A program made the position numbers and the translations under genes. The notes below the pieces were generated by a model. The model saw nothing but the letters and a program-made list of their open reading frames with translations, was not told the DNA's origin and did no database searches. 64,000 nt of DNA from Clostridiales bacterium (GTDB taxonomy: Bacteria; Bacillota; Clostridia; Oscillospirales; CAG-272). Below, one piece after another: positions 17,292 to 27,510 of the stretch. The DNA is taken from contig JAEEYP010000063.1 of NCBI GenBank assembly GCA_016288155.1, forward strand, positions 158,124 through 222,123, given 5' to 3'. The stretch's first letter is position 1, and each line of letters begins with the position of its first letter.

Positions 17292-19526
17292 TCAGGTAAG
17301 TGAAAGCTGTTTTTTTCCGGATTCGACGGAAGGAAGCGTCATAGCGGTTGCGGGGATCTTGTTTTTACGGCATTTCGCGGCGCCTTCGACCGCGGCGATG
17401 TCTTCACCGGAGACGACCCCGGTGATCTTTTGCCCTTCCTTCAGCGCAACAAGGGTAACGCCCGCCGCAGTACGCGTCGTTTTCAGCGGGATGAGTGTAC
17501 TGGAAATCAAGACGGCGCGTCCGGCGTTCGTCAGAAGGAGAAGATCCTGAGGCGCACTGTCGTACAGTGCGGCGACGATCGGCGAAGCGTCGCTGTATGC
17601 GCCGCTCAGTTTGCGGCGATTCGATTTCGTTTCATAGGCGCCGAGCGGGATACGGACGCCGCGTCCGTTCTCAAAGAGGAAAATGATCGAATGCTCCGGC
17701 GGATACTCCGTAAGTGCCTTGAGCAGGATTGGGCGTTCTCCCTCGTCAAAATTCAGATGCGCCGGCAGGTATTCGCCGAGAGCGGACGCTTTCGTCGTGT
17801 CGAAATCGTCCAGCTTCGCCTTGTACGCCTGCGCACGGTCTGTGAAGATAAGCAGTTCGGCGCGGTTCTCCGTGTCCTCGCTGTTCATAATGGCGTCTCC
17901 GTCCTTGAGACGGTGGTCGTCGCTCATGCGCAGGGACTGATGCGTGATTTTCTTGAAATATCCTTCTCGCGTCAGGATGATGCGCACGCTGTAATTTTCG
18001 ACCGGCGTTTCCTCTTCCGGTTCCGGAAGGTCTCCGGCGGAAACGATCTGCGTCCTGCGCGGTTTGCCGTATTTTTTCTTGATCTCCGTGAGCTGTGAGG
18101 CGATCATCGCTTTCTGTTTCAGCTCGTCGCCGAGGATCTCCTCCAGACGGCGGATTTCCTCCTGGAGAGATTCGATCTCTTTGATCCGTTCCAGAATATA
18201 CTCCCGGTTCAGATGACGGAGCTTGATCTCCGCGATATACTCCGCCTGCACCTGGTCGATACGGAAACCGGTCATCAGATTCGGAACGACGTCAGCTTCC
18301 TTCTCTGTCTCGCGGACGATGCGGATCGCGCGGTCGATATCGAGCAGGATCCTGCCCAGCCCGCGCAGCAGGTGGAGCTTGTCTTTCTTTTTGCCGAGTT
18401 CAAAGGTCAGCTCGCGCACAAGGCATCCGAGGCGGAAGCGTATCCACTCTTCGAGGATCCCGATCACGCCCATTTGTCGGGGAGAACCGTCGATGAGAAC
18501 GTTGAAATTGCAGGAAAAACTGTCCTCCAGCGGCGTCATGCGGAACAATCGTGCCATCAGCGCATCCGGATCCGTGCCGCGGCGAAGATCAAGCGTCAAT
18601 TTAAAACCGCTCAAGTCGATCTCATCGCGGTAATCCGTGATCTCGCGGATCTTTCCGTCGTGCACGAGATCTCCGACCGCCTTGAGGATCGCTTCGATGG
18701 AGGTGGTATACGGGATCTGTACGATCTCGATGCAGCTGTGCTGCTTGTCAAAGACGTACCGAGCGCGAAGTTTGAAACTTCCTTTGCCCGTTTCATAGAT
18801 CTCCCGCATCTGATCGCGGTCGTAGAGGAGCTGTCCTCCGCCGGAAAAGTCCGGTGCCTTGATGCAGTCGAGCAGCTTTTCAACGGACGATTTCGGATTT
18901 TTCAGAAGTGCTATGGTACCGTCGCACACTTCCGCCAGATTGAAGGAACAGATCTGCGACGCCATACCGACGGCTATGCCGAGATTCGGCGATACGAGAA
19001 TATTAGGAAAGGTGGTCGGAAGAAGGCGCGGTTCCGTTGTCGTGTTGTCGTAGTTTGGGATCATATCGACCGCGTTGCGGTCGATGCCGGAAAAGATCTC
19101 CGAGCAGAACGGATCGAGTTTGACTTCCGTATAACGCGGCGCGGCGAAAGCCATATCTCTGCTGTATTGTTTTCCGAAACTTCCCTTGGAATCGATGAAG
19201 GGATGGAGCAGCGCGTCGTTCCCTCGCGTCAGGCGGACGAGCGTCTCGTAGATCGCGTCGTTCCCGTGGGGGTTCAGATGCATCGTCGCACCGACGACGT
19301 TCGCGCTCTTGGTACGGGCGCCGGTCATAAGACCCATCTGATACATCGTATAGAGGAGCTTCCGGTGCGACGGTTTGAAGCCGTCGATCTCCGGGATCGC
19401 GCGGGAGGCGATCACGCTCATAACGTACGGCATGTAGTTTTTCTCGATGGTATCGGTGATCGGCTGATCCTTGATCTCCGCCAGACGGACGGGTTCCTGG
19501 ATCCCCGGGGATTTCTTCTTAGCCAT
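17292..19526 (-). CDS. type IIA DNA topoisomerase subunit A (GyrA/ParC-like)
   Basis: YMPYVMSVIASRAIPEIDGFKPSHRKLLYTMY, KSANVVGATMHLNPHGNDAIYETLVR, catalytic Tyr in APRYTEVKL. ATG with GAGGTGA RBS. Confidence 0.92.
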   Translation of the reverse strand: MAKKKSPGIQEPVRLAEIKDQPITDTIEKNYMPYVMSVIASRAIPEIDGFKPSHRKLLYTMYQMGLMTGARTKSANVVGATMHLNPHGNDAIYETLVRLTRGNDALLHPFIDSKGSFGKQYSRDMAFAAPRYTEVKLDPFCSEIFSGIDRNAVDMIPNYDNTTTEPRLLPTTFPNILVSPNLGIAVGMASQICSFNLAEVCDGTIALLKNPKSSVEKLLDCIKAPDFSGGGQLLYDRDQMREIYETGKGSFKLRARYVFDKQHSCIEIVQIPYTTSIEAILKAVGDLVHDGKIREITDYRDEIDLSGFKLTLDLRRGTDPDALMARLFRMTPLEDSFSCNFNVLIDGSPRQMGVIGILEEWIRFRLGCLVRELTFELGKKKDKLHLLRGLGRILLDIDRAIRIVRETEKEADVVPNLMTGFRIDQVQAEYIAEIKLRHLNREYILERIKEIESLQEEIRRLEEILGDELKQKAMIASQLTEIKKKYGKPRRTQIVSAGDLPEPEEETPVENYSVRIILTREGYFKKITHQSLRMSDDHRLKDGDAIMNSEDTENRAELLIFTDRAQAYKAKLDDFDTTKASALGEYLPAHLNFDEGERPILLKALTEYPPEHSIIFLFENGRGVRIPLGAYETKSNRRKLSGAYSDASPIVAALYDSAPQDLLLLTNAGRAVLISSTLIPLKTTRTAAGVTLVALKEGQKITGVVSGEDIAAVEGAAKCRKNKIPATAMTLPSVESGKKQLSLT

Positions 19527-19533
19527 AGTCACC

Positions 19534-20586
19534 TCACGGTTGTGGATTGAGACGGACGACCCTGCCGCCGGCGGCGCGGATCAGTCGATTGTACAGTGCG
19601 AGATATTCGCCCGTGGGAGGCGGGAGTGCAATATACAGCCGCGAGTATCCGCGTATATCCGCTTCGCGCAGAAGCGAGAACAGCGCATGTGACGCTTCAG
19701 CGGCACTGTGCGTCTGACCGAGGGAAAGCACGCTGCAGCCATCGTAGAGAGCGGCTTCATCATCCGGCACGGCTACCGCTTCGCCGGGACGGATCACGGC
19801 ACGTACGTACTCTGTAAACAGAGTCGGCACCGCGTCGATCAGCACGACCTGAGCCGCCGGTGCGTAGTGCTTATATTTCATGCCGGGGGACTGCGGATGC
19901 TCCCCGGCTGCGCCGGGATCCGTCACGGCGCGTGCGACCGTCACCTCACCGAGCACGTCTGCGAGCATCCTTTCCGTCACGGCGCCGGGGCGCAGGATCT
20001 CGCAGCCGCTCTCCGTCAGACGTATCACCGTCGATTCGAGCCCGATCTCGCACGGACCGCCGTCGAGGATCATTCTTATCCTGCCGCCCAGATCGCGCAG
20101 CACGTGCTGTGCCGTCGTCGGCGACGGGCTTCCGGAACGGTTCGCCGACGGCGCCGCGATCGGCAGTTCAGCCGTTTCGATCAGGCGGCGCGCCGCGGGA
20201 TGCGACGGACAGCGGACGGCGACGGTGTCGAGACCGCCGGTCACACCGTCCGGGATGCACGCACGCTTCGGCATGATAACCGTCAAAGGACCGGGCATGA
20301 AGCGCGCGGCGAGGCGGCGGTAGGCATACGGAACGTACGCGACGGCGTCTGCCTCGGCGGGATCAGCGATATGAACGATCAGCGGATTGTCCGATGGGCG
20401 TCCTTTCGCCTCATAGATGCGGCGGGCAGCATCGGCGTCAAGAGCGGACGCACCGAGGCCGTATACCGTCTCCGTCGGAAACGCGACCAACTCTCCCGCG
20501 CGTAAAAGCGCGGCGGCGCGCGCAAAGACCGCATCATCGGTCTCAGTGTCGTCCAGCGTATACAGTTCGGTTTCCATCGACGTCAA
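19534..20586 (-). CDS. L-threonylcarbamoyladenylate synthase (TsaC/Sua5)
   Basis: LVAFPTETVYGLGASALD, KGRPSDNPLIVHI, APSANRSGSPSPT, plus Sua5 C-terminal domain (SPGMKYKHYAP). Confidence 0.95.
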   Translation of the reverse strand: MTSMETELYTLDDTETDDAVFARAAALLRAGELVAFPTETVYGLGASALDADAARRIYEAKGRPSDNPLIVHIADPAEADAVAYVPYAYRRLAARFMPGPLTVIMPKRACIPDGVTGGLDTVAVRCPSHPAARRLIETAELPIAAPSANRSGSPSPTTAQHVLRDLGGRIRMILDGGPCEIGLESTVIRLTESGCEILRPGAVTERMLADVLGEVTVARAVTDPGAAGEHPQSPGMKYKHYAPAAQVVLIDAVPTLFTEYVRAVIRPGEAVAVPDDEAALYDGCSVLSLGQTHSAAEASHALFSLLREADIRGYSRLYIALPPPTGEYLALYNRLIRAAGGRVVRLNPQP

Positions 20587-21650
20587 TCTTCCTTATCCAA
20601 TTTGTCTTCTGCGGCCGCGGCGGTCAGTGCGTCGATGAGCGCATCCATATCACCGTTCAAAAACGCGGGCAGCGTGTACAGCGTCAGTCCGATCCGGTGA
20701 TCCGTTACGCGTCCCTCGCGGAAATTGTACGTGCGGATCCGTTCGCTGCGGTCACCGCTTCCGACCTGCGCACGGCGCGTTCCGTCGATGCGTTCCCGCT
20801 GCTGCGTGCGTTCCAGATCATACAGGCGCGCGCGCAGGAGCCGCATCGCTTTTTCCTTGTTGCGAAGCTGGCTCCGTTCGTCCTGACATTCGATGACGAT
20901 CCCGGTGGGAAGGTGCGTCAGGCGGATCGCGGACAACGTTTTGTTGATATGCTGTCCCCCCGCGCCCGTACTCTTCATCGTCTCGATACGGACGTCGTCC
21001 GGACGGATTTCGATCTGGATCTCTCCCGCCTCCGGCAGGACGGCGACCGTCGCGGCGGAGGTCTGGAGTTTTCCGTTCGATTCCGTCTCAGGGACGCGCT
21101 GCACGCGGTGGACGCCGCTCTCAAAGCGGAAGCGCGCATAGGCGCCGCTGCCGCTCACGAGAAAGATCACCTTTTTCAGCCCGCCGAGTTCCGTTTCATT
21201 CACGTCCATCAGTTCGCACGTAAAGCCGCGCACGGATGCGTACATCGTATACATTCGATACAGTTCGCCGGCAAACAGCGCGGCCTCTTCCCCGCCCGTC
21301 CCGGCACGGATCTCGACGATCACGTTCCGCTCGTCGTCCGGATCGCGCGGCGTCATCATCTGCCGAAGGGCTTCTTTCTGCTGTTCGAACTCTTCACGCA
21401 GTGTACGGATTTCCTCTTCCGCCAGCGCGCGCAGTTCCGGTTCGCTTTCGTTCCGGAGAAGTTCCTCGGCGTCCGCGAGCTGTTCCTCCAGCTTTTCAAG
21501 CGCACGCACCTTCTCGGCAAGAGGCGCGACGGCGTTCCATTCCTTGACCGCAGCCGCGTAGCGTGCGGGATCCGACAGGATTTCGGGTGCGGCAAGCTGA
21601 TGCTCCAGATGCGCGCACTGATCAATCAGTCGGTGCAGCTTTTCCGTCAT
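20583..21650 (-). CDS. prfA: peptide chain release factor 1
   Basis: GTGGEEAALFAGELYRMY, STGAGGQHINKTLSAIRLTHLPTGI (GGQ), NKEKAMRLLRARLYD. Start at MTEKLH after GGAGGGG. Confidence 0.96.
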   Translation of the reverse strand: MTEKLHRLIDQCAHLEHQLAAPEILSDPARYAAAVKEWNAVAPLAEKVRALEKLEEQLADAEELLRNESEPELRALAEEEIRTLREEFEQQKEALRQMMTPRDPDDERNVIVEIRAGTGGEEAALFAGELYRMYTMYASVRGFTCELMDVNETELGGLKKVIFLVSGSGAYARFRFESGVHRVQRVPETESNGKLQTSAATVAVLPEAGEIQIEIRPDDVRIETMKSTGAGGQHINKTLSAIRLTHLPTGIVIECQDERSQLRNKEKAMRLLRARLYDLERTQQRERIDGTRRAQVGSGDRSERIRTYNFREGRVTDHRIGLTLYTLPAFLNGDMDALIDALTAAAAEDKLDKED

Positions 21651-21799
21651 GTCGCCCCTCCCTTTCCGTATCTTCGTTTGCGCCTCGGAACGCATGCGGT
21701 CTGCCGTCCCCGAAATGCTGTCGGAATAGGAGAAACGGAGTCGGCTCCCGGTACCGTAACGGTGCCGGGAGCTTGTCCGTGTCCGAGTGTCATACCTGA

Positions 21800-22774
21800 T
21801 TATTTATGGACGAGATGGAAAGCGAAACCGCCGATCTCTTCTTTGAGATAGATCACGGATTCCTTGCCCTTTGCGTCGAAGCCGCGGGATTCCTCAATAA
21901 ACTCGACGCCCAAACGGCGCAGATACGCTTCAGCGCGGTCCACGAAATTCGTGGAGATGGCGATATGCCCCTTCGTACCGCGGCCCGGCTGCTTCAGGAC
22001 TTCGAAATACGTGTCGGAGAAGATCGCGCCCTTGTGCTCGTCCGGCTCGAAGCCGAAGAGAGCGGACAGCGTCGTGACGATGTGACGGCATTCCTCTTCG
22101 TTTTCGGCATTGACTCCGACGTGCTTGAGCGAGAAGCCGAGCATCTTCCTCACGGCGCCCTGTGTCAGAAGCTCGATCGAGTCAAAATCACCCGCCTCGA
22201 TCAGCGATTCCTTCACCATGAAACTGCCGCCGCAGGCGATGATCTTATCAAATTTCAAATAGTCGAGCAGGTTATCCGCATTGATCCCGCCCGTCGGCAT
22301 AAAACGGATATTGCCGTACGGCGCTGCCATCGCCTTGATCATAGCGACGCCGCCGGCGGCCTCCGCCGGGAAGAATTTCACGGTATCGAGTCCGAGATCG
22401 ATCGCCGTCTCAATGTCGGAAGGCGTCGCGCAGCCGGGGAGGATCGGTACGCCGATATCAAGGCAGTGCCGTACGGTCTTCGGATTGAGTCCGGGGCTGA
22501 CGATGAATTTCGCGCCGGCGGCGACGGCGCGGTCTGCCTGTTCCGCATTGAGCACGGTACCGGCACCGACGAGCATATCCGGGCACGCCTTGGTGATCGC
22601 GGCGATTGCTTCGGCGGCGCAGGACGTACGGAAGGTGATCTCCGCTGCCGGAAGACCGCCGCGGCAGAGCGCCTCTGCGAGCGGAACGGCTTTGGAGGGA
22701 TCGGTGATCTTGACGACCGGGATCAGTCCGAGTTCATACATTTGTTCCTGCATGGTTTTCATGTTTTTTTCCAT
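21800..22774 (-). CDS. KDPG/KHG aldolase with C-terminal VOC-like domain
   Basis: N-terminal LIPVVKITDPSKAVPLAEALCRGGLPAAEITFRT...VGAGTVLN...FFPAEAAGG...MPTGGIN; C-terminal ~110 aa VOC-like (LKHVGVNAENEEE...SDTYFEVLKQPGRGTKGHIAISTNFVDRAEAYLRRLG). Confidence 0.9.
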   Translation of the reverse strand: MEKNMKTMQEQMYELGLIPVVKITDPSKAVPLAEALCRGGLPAAEITFRTSCAAEAIAAITKACPDMLVGAGTVLNAEQADRAVAAGAKFIVSPGLNPKTVRHCLDIGVPILPGCATPSDIETAIDLGLDTVKFFPAEAAGGVAMIKAMAAPYGNIRFMPTGGINADNLLDYLKFDKIIACGGSFMVKESLIEAGDFDSIELLTQGAVRKMLGFSLKHVGVNAENEEECRHIVTTLSALFGFEPDEHKGAIFSDTYFEVLKQPGRGTKGHIAISTNFVDRAEAYLRRLGVEFIEESRGFDAKGKESVIYLKEEIGGFAFHLVHK

Positions 22775-22797
22775 CCTTTCTGTATCGGGAAGATGAT

Positions 22798-24213
22798 TTA
22801 TCGATTGAATGCGGAAAATGCGAGATGCGCGGAATACACGTCCGCTTTGGAAACGATCTCAAAAGGTGCGTGCATGGAGAGCACGGGAACGCCGATATCG
22901 ATGGTATCGATATTGGAGCGGGCAACGTACTTGGCGACGGTACCGCCGCCGCCTTGATCGACCTTGCCGAGCTCCGCGGTCTGCCAGAGAATGTCCGCGT
23001 CGTCAAACGCCGCGCGAATCCGCCCGACGAGTTCGGCGCCGGCATCGTTCGTACTGCTCTTCCCTGCTGCGCCCGTGTATTTCGCCATGGCGACGCCGCA
23101 GTGGAGGAGCGAGGAATTCCGCTTCTCATACACCTCGGGATAATTCGGGTCGTATCCCGCCGTAACGTCGGCGGAAAGGCATACGGAACGAGAACGCACG
23201 AGCGCGGCGTCCGCACCGAACGCGCGGGAGATCTCATCGATCAGATCCGTAAGGATCGCGCACTGCATCCCGGTGACGCCTTCGCTGCCGATCTCTTCCT
23301 TATCCGCCAGCACACAGATCAGCGTATGCGGACCGGTCTGATTCTCGATCAGCGCCGTGAGCGCCGGATACGCGCACACGCGATCGTCGTGACCGTAAGA
23401 GCCGATCATCCAGCGATCGAGACCTACGTCTACCGCATTCGCAGCCGGAACGAGACAAAGCTCCGCACTCATGAAATCCGCCTCTGTCATGCCGTATTCC
23501 TTATGCAGAAACGCCATGACGGCAAGTTTGACCTTATCGGACGCCTTTGTCACGCTTCCGTCCTCCTCCTGGTACGGAGAGGACCCGACGATCACGTTCA
23601 TGCCCTCGCCGGTGAAGGCGGTCCCGAGCGGTTTCGTATTCTGATCCTTTGCCAGATGCGGAAGAAGATCCGTCAGACAGAAGACCGGATCGCCCGGTTT
23701 GTCGCCGATGCGTACCGCAACGGTCGATCCGTCGCGGCGCGTGACGACGCCGTGCAGCGCGAGCGGGATCGTCGCCCACTGGTATTTGCGGATCCCGCCG
23801 TAATAATGCGTTTTCAAATAGGCGATTCCGTCGTTCTCATAGAGCGGATGCTGCTTCAGATCAAGACGCGGCGAATCGATGTGAGCGGCGGAAATCCGTA
23901 CGCCTTCCCCGACGTCCTCCGTCCCGACGACGAATGCATACAGGCTTTTACCGCGGTTATTGTAGTAGCGTTTATCGCCGGAGACGAGCGGATCGCCCCA
24001 ACTGTACGCTTGAAACCCTTTCTTCTCCAGCATAGCGACGGCGGCCTCAACGGCCTCACGTTCTGTTTTCGCCGCATTCAAAAAGGCGCAATAGTCCCGT
24101 GCGTACGCTGTCGCTGCCTCAAGTTTCGGAGCATCCCATTTTTCAAACGCCGTCTGCTTTTTGTAGAACAGTTCCTCTGCCAGACGTTCTCCGCCTGTCT
24201 TTTCCTCGCTCAT
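22798..24213 (-). CDS. M18 family aminopeptidase
   Basis: AAHIDSPRLDLKQHPLYE, HYYGGIRKYQWATIPLALHG, DKEEIGSEGVTGMQ, SADVTAGYDPNYPEVYEKRN. Confidence 0.93.
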   Translation of the reverse strand: MSEEKTGGERLAEELFYKKQTAFEKWDAPKLEAATAYARDYCAFLNAAKTEREAVEAAVAMLEKKGFQAYSWGDPLVSGDKRYYNNRGKSLYAFVVGTEDVGEGVRISAAHIDSPRLDLKQHPLYENDGIAYLKTHYYGGIRKYQWATIPLALHGVVTRRDGSTVAVRIGDKPGDPVFCLTDLLPHLAKDQNTKPLGTAFTGEGMNVIVGSSPYQEEDGSVTKASDKVKLAVMAFLHKEYGMTEADFMSAELCLVPAANAVDVGLDRWMIGSYGHDDRVCAYPALTALIENQTGPHTLICVLADKEEIGSEGVTGMQCAILTDLIDEISRAFGADAALVRSRSVCLSADVTAGYDPNYPEVYEKRNSSLLHCGVAMAKYTGAAGKSSTNDAGAELVGRIRAAFDDADILWQTAELGKVDQGGGGTVAKYVARSNIDTIDIGVPVLSMHAPFEIVSKADVYSAHLAFSAFNR

Positions 24214-24388
24214 ACCATATTTCCTTTCCATGTCACAATTCTATTTGCAGACTGTCCGCCGTAATAACGGCGAGACAGAAAAAGCCGATGATCCCTGACG
24301 CGCGAAACGAGACCGTCTTACGTTGCGATGCTATACACCTTTTCATAAGTATATCATTTTCCGTATGTCGTGTCAAGGCGGCGAGCGT

Positions 24389-24961
24389 TCACAGTCCGTC
24401 GTAGTAAAGACGCTGATAGACGGAGATCGCCTCGTCGATCCGGCGGACGTACTGCCGCGTCTCCTCGTAGGGAATCGACGTCAGGCGCACCCCGTCCTCC
24501 GAATAGTCGGAGTTGAGCAGCCATTCATCTACCCGCGTCATGCCGGCGTTGTACGCGGCGAAAACCGTATCCCATCGGTTATAACGGATATAGAGATACG
24601 ACAGCAGATACGTACCGTATTCGATATTCGTCTGCGGATCGTACAGCATGCCCGTCTCCGCATTCCGCTTCATCATCATGGAGACCCAGGAAAAGGTGTC
24701 GGGCGTCATCTGCATCAGTCCGATCGCACCGGCATCGGAGACCGCGTTGCTGGAAAAACCGCTTTCCACCTGGATAACGGCGTAAATGACATACTCCGGC
24801 ACACCATAGACGCTGCTGTACTGTGATACGTACTCACTGTACTGCCGCGGATATCGGACGCGGTCGATTTTGTCCCAGATCAGCTGATACAGAAATCCGG
24901 CGGCAACGGAAAGCAGCAGGATCACGACGATGACGATGCTGCGCCGTACGCTGGTCTTCAA
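24389..24961 (-). CDS. lytic transglycosylase (SLT domain)
   Basis: N-terminal TM, VPEYVIYAVIQVESGFSSNAVSDAGAIGLMQMTPDTF, AYNAGMTRVDEWL. Confidence 0.93.
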   Translation of the reverse strand: MKTSVRRSIVIVVILLLSVAAGFLYQLIWDKIDRVRYPRQYSEYVSQYSSVYGVPEYVIYAVIQVESGFSSNAVSDAGAIGLMQMTPDTFSWVSMMMKRNAETGMLYDPQTNIEYGTYLLSYLYIRYNRWDTVFAAYNAGMTRVDEWLLNSDYSEDGVRLTSIPYEETRQYVRRIDEAISVYQRLYYDGL

Positions 24962-25593
24962 GGATCCATTCCCTCCTTTTCGCGGATCGCACCGACGATG
25001 CGGCGAATCTGTCCCTCGAGATCCTCCGCTTCCAATTCATTGTATACGGCAAAATCGCAGCGTCGGATCAGCTCCTCGTTCGTCATTTGCGCTGCAAGGC
25101 GCCGCCCTGCCTCCTCACGTGAGATACCGTCCCGGCGCAGGATCCGCGCAAGCGACGCTTCCTCGGAAGCCACAACGCAGACGGTATAGCGGCAGAAGGC
25201 GTCGAATCCGCTCTCAAACAACAGAGGCGCGTCGATCAGGACCGCCGCGGCGCCTTCTCTCTCCCATTGTCCCGCTGCCCGCCGTGTTTCGGCGAGAATA
25301 TAACGATGGGTGATGCGGTTCAGCGTCAGCCGCGCATGGGCGCCGTCCTCGGCGAAAACGATCTCTGACATCGCCCGGCGATCCAGCGAGCCGTCCGGAC
25401 AGACGACACGATTGCCGAATACGGCGCAAAGCTCCCGCATGCAGGGAGACAGTTCCGCGGAAGGACCGGTCATGGCACGGTAGACCGCATCCGTGTCGAC
25501 CGACGGGATCCCCCACGTCAGGAAACGGGACGCGACGTATCCCTTGCCGGAACCGCTCCGTCCGCAGAGACCGATCCAGAACGCTTCAGACAA
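24958..25593 (-). CDS. coaE: dephospho-CoA kinase
   Basis: IGLCGRSGSGKGYVASRFLTWGIPSVDTDAVYR P-loop, DAPLLFESGFD. TTG start inferred at 25593 after GGAGGAGGTG; the longer ORF start is inside the upstream gene. Confidence 0.88.
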   Translation of the reverse strand: MSEAFWIGLCGRSGSGKGYVASRFLTWGIPSVDTDAVYRAMTGPSAELSPCMRELCAVFGNRVVCPDGSLDRRAMSEIVFAEDGAHARLTLNRITHRYILAETRRAAGQWEREGAAAVLIDAPLLFESGFDAFCRYTVCVVASEEASLARILRRDGISREEAGRRLAAQMTNEELIRRCDFAVYNELEAEDLEGQIRRIVGAIREKEGMDP

Positions 25594-26704
25594 GCGCGTG
25601 CACCTCCTCCATCCGTCCGCTTTCCGCGGAACGGTAGGCGGCTTCCATGACCGCCTGGATATGCGCGCCGTCCGCGAAGGAAGGCGATGCGGGCGCGCCG
25701 CGATACACGGCGTCGAGAAACGCATACATGCTTCCGACATGTCCCCGCAGCCACCCTGCCGGGGCCTTTGCACCGGGAAACACGCCGCCGGGTGCCGGAT
25801 AGCGATTGCAGCATTCCACACGCGTAAAGCCCGCGTGCGGCGCGGCGGCATCGTAATATTCGAAGAAATTCGGATCCATGAGTGAGAAGCGAAGCGCACC
25901 GTCCGTGCCGTAGATCTCAAAGGAAAGGTCGTCGTTCGTTCCTTGAAAGATCTTTCCGGTTTCGACCGTTCCGACGGCGCCGCACGCAAGGCGTGCCGTC
26001 AGATAGAACGCTTCTTCCGCGTTCGTGTTCCACGGCTTTCCGTCACGGCCGATACGCGTCGGATACGCGATATTGCCGACGCCGTACACAGAGGCGAACG
26101 GTCCGCAGAGGTAATAGATGAGATCGAGCACGTGCGAGCCGAGATCGTACAGCACGCCGCCTCCGCAGACCGTGCGATCCTGCTTCCATCCCGCCGGACG
26201 GTTCGGATCGGCGGCGCTGCTGTGATAATACGCGCCGCGGAACGAAAGGATCCTGCCGAGCCGTCCCTCCTCAACGATTTCCTTCGCGCGCATGACGGGA
26301 AGGAGAAAACGGTTGTTGAAAACGATCCCCGCGGTCAAACCCGTCCGCTTTGCTTCCCGTGCCGCATGGAATGCCTGCTCCTCGCTCACGCAGAGCGGCT
26401 TTTCGCAGTACACGTGCTTTCCCGCCGCAAGGGCGCGCAGGATCGTCTCATAATGGCAGACGTTCGGCGTACAGATATCGATGATATCGATATCCGGTGA
26501 ACCGATCAGCTCCTCCTCATTTTCCGCCGCTTCGCCGAGACCATAACGGCGCGCCGCTTCTTTCGCGTGAGACGGCTCGCTTGCGCATACGCCGCACACA
26601 CGGGCAGTAAACGGAAGATCCTTATAGAAAAACGGCAGATTTGATACCGCGTACGCATGCGTGCGTCCCATAAAGCCGCACCCGATCATACCGATCCGAA
26701 GCAT
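25586..26704 (-). CDS. Gfo/Idh/MocA family oxidoreductase
   Basis: LRIGMIGCGFMGRTHAYAV, CTPNVCHYETILRALAAGKHVYCEKPL, GGGVLYDLGSHVLDL. Confidence 0.92.
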   Translation of the reverse strand: MLRIGMIGCGFMGRTHAYAVSNLPFFYKDLPFTARVCGVCASEPSHAKEAARRYGLGEAAENEEELIGSPDIDIIDICTPNVCHYETILRALAAGKHVYCEKPLCVSEEQAFHAAREAKRTGLTAGIVFNNRFLLPVMRAKEIVEEGRLGRILSFRGAYYHSSAADPNRPAGWKQDRTVCGGGVLYDLGSHVLDLIYYLCGPFASVYGVGNIAYPTRIGRDGKPWNTNAEEAFYLTARLACGAVGTVETGKIFQGTNDDLSFEIYGTDGALRFSLMDPNFFEYYDAAAPHAGFTRVECCNRYPAPGGVFPGAKAPAGWLRGHVGSMYAFLDAVYRGAPASPSFADGAHIQAVMEAAYRSAESGRMEEVHALV

Positions 26705-27054
26705 TATCATTCCTCGCATTCCGGGCTGTCCCGCACCGATCAGGATTTTTGTCCGCGTTTTTACATATTGTATCACAAAAGGGATATCTTTGCAAGATGC
26801 GGCACGGATTTTTGCGCGGCGCCGCAAGCGACGGAGCGCGCGGCGCATAGGAAAGACAAAACGGCGTATATTGGATATGCAAGAGGATGGCGGAACATGA
26901 ATATTCTGTAAAATCCGACATTGTTCGTACAAATCTGCGCAAAGCGACTTGAAAAAACTGACGAAACGTGGTATTCTATTATATTGAATGTGCCGATCGT
27001 CGGACGCCGTCCGCGGCTTCGTTCATTTTCATCCATGGTAAGGAGAAAGCGGCA

Positions 27055-27510
27055 TTGAAATTGCTGAGACGGTTTGGAAATGTCGTTCGCAGCGCCTGCG
27101 TGTGGTATACGGCGCTCACGCTGGTTTTGTACGTCGGCGGAAAACTCGCTTCCGGCATCGAACGGGAATGGATACTGACGTTGCCGATGATGTTCGCCGT
27201 TCTGGCATTTTCGATTTTGTTCTCCGCCGTCAATGATATCGTTCTGCATACCGCGCTTCATCCGGCGTGGAAGCTGCTCCTCCATTACGCGGCGACGGCG
27301 ATGATCTTCTACGTGTTGTTCATTGTGTGGGGAGGTTACGCAGGCAATCCGTCCTCCGTATTCATGATCCTTCTCGCATTCACCGTATTTTATGCGATCG
27401 CGGCGTCTCTGTATGCGCTTGTTCGTCATCTTCTCTCTCTGCGCAAAAACAGTGAACAACAGTATGACCGCCAGTTTCACGACCGTTCAGATGATACACG
27501 GAAGAGGTGA
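27055..27510 (+). CDS. small multi-TM membrane protein (DUF3021-like)
   Basis: ~4 predicted TM helices; TTG start after AAGGAG; promoter TTGAAA-N17-TATTCT at 26949-26977. Confidence 0.55.
   Translation: MKLLRRFGNVVRSACVWYTALTLVLYVGGKLASGIEREWILTLPMMFAVLAFSILFSAVNDIVLHTALHPAWKLLLHYAATAMIFYVLFIVWGGYAGNPSSVFMILLAFTVFYAIAASLYALVRHLLSLRKNSEQQYDRQFHDRSDDTRKR

Noticed and set aside
22825-24264. 479-aa plus-strand ORF
   Set aside because: Antisense shadow of the M18 aminopeptidase.
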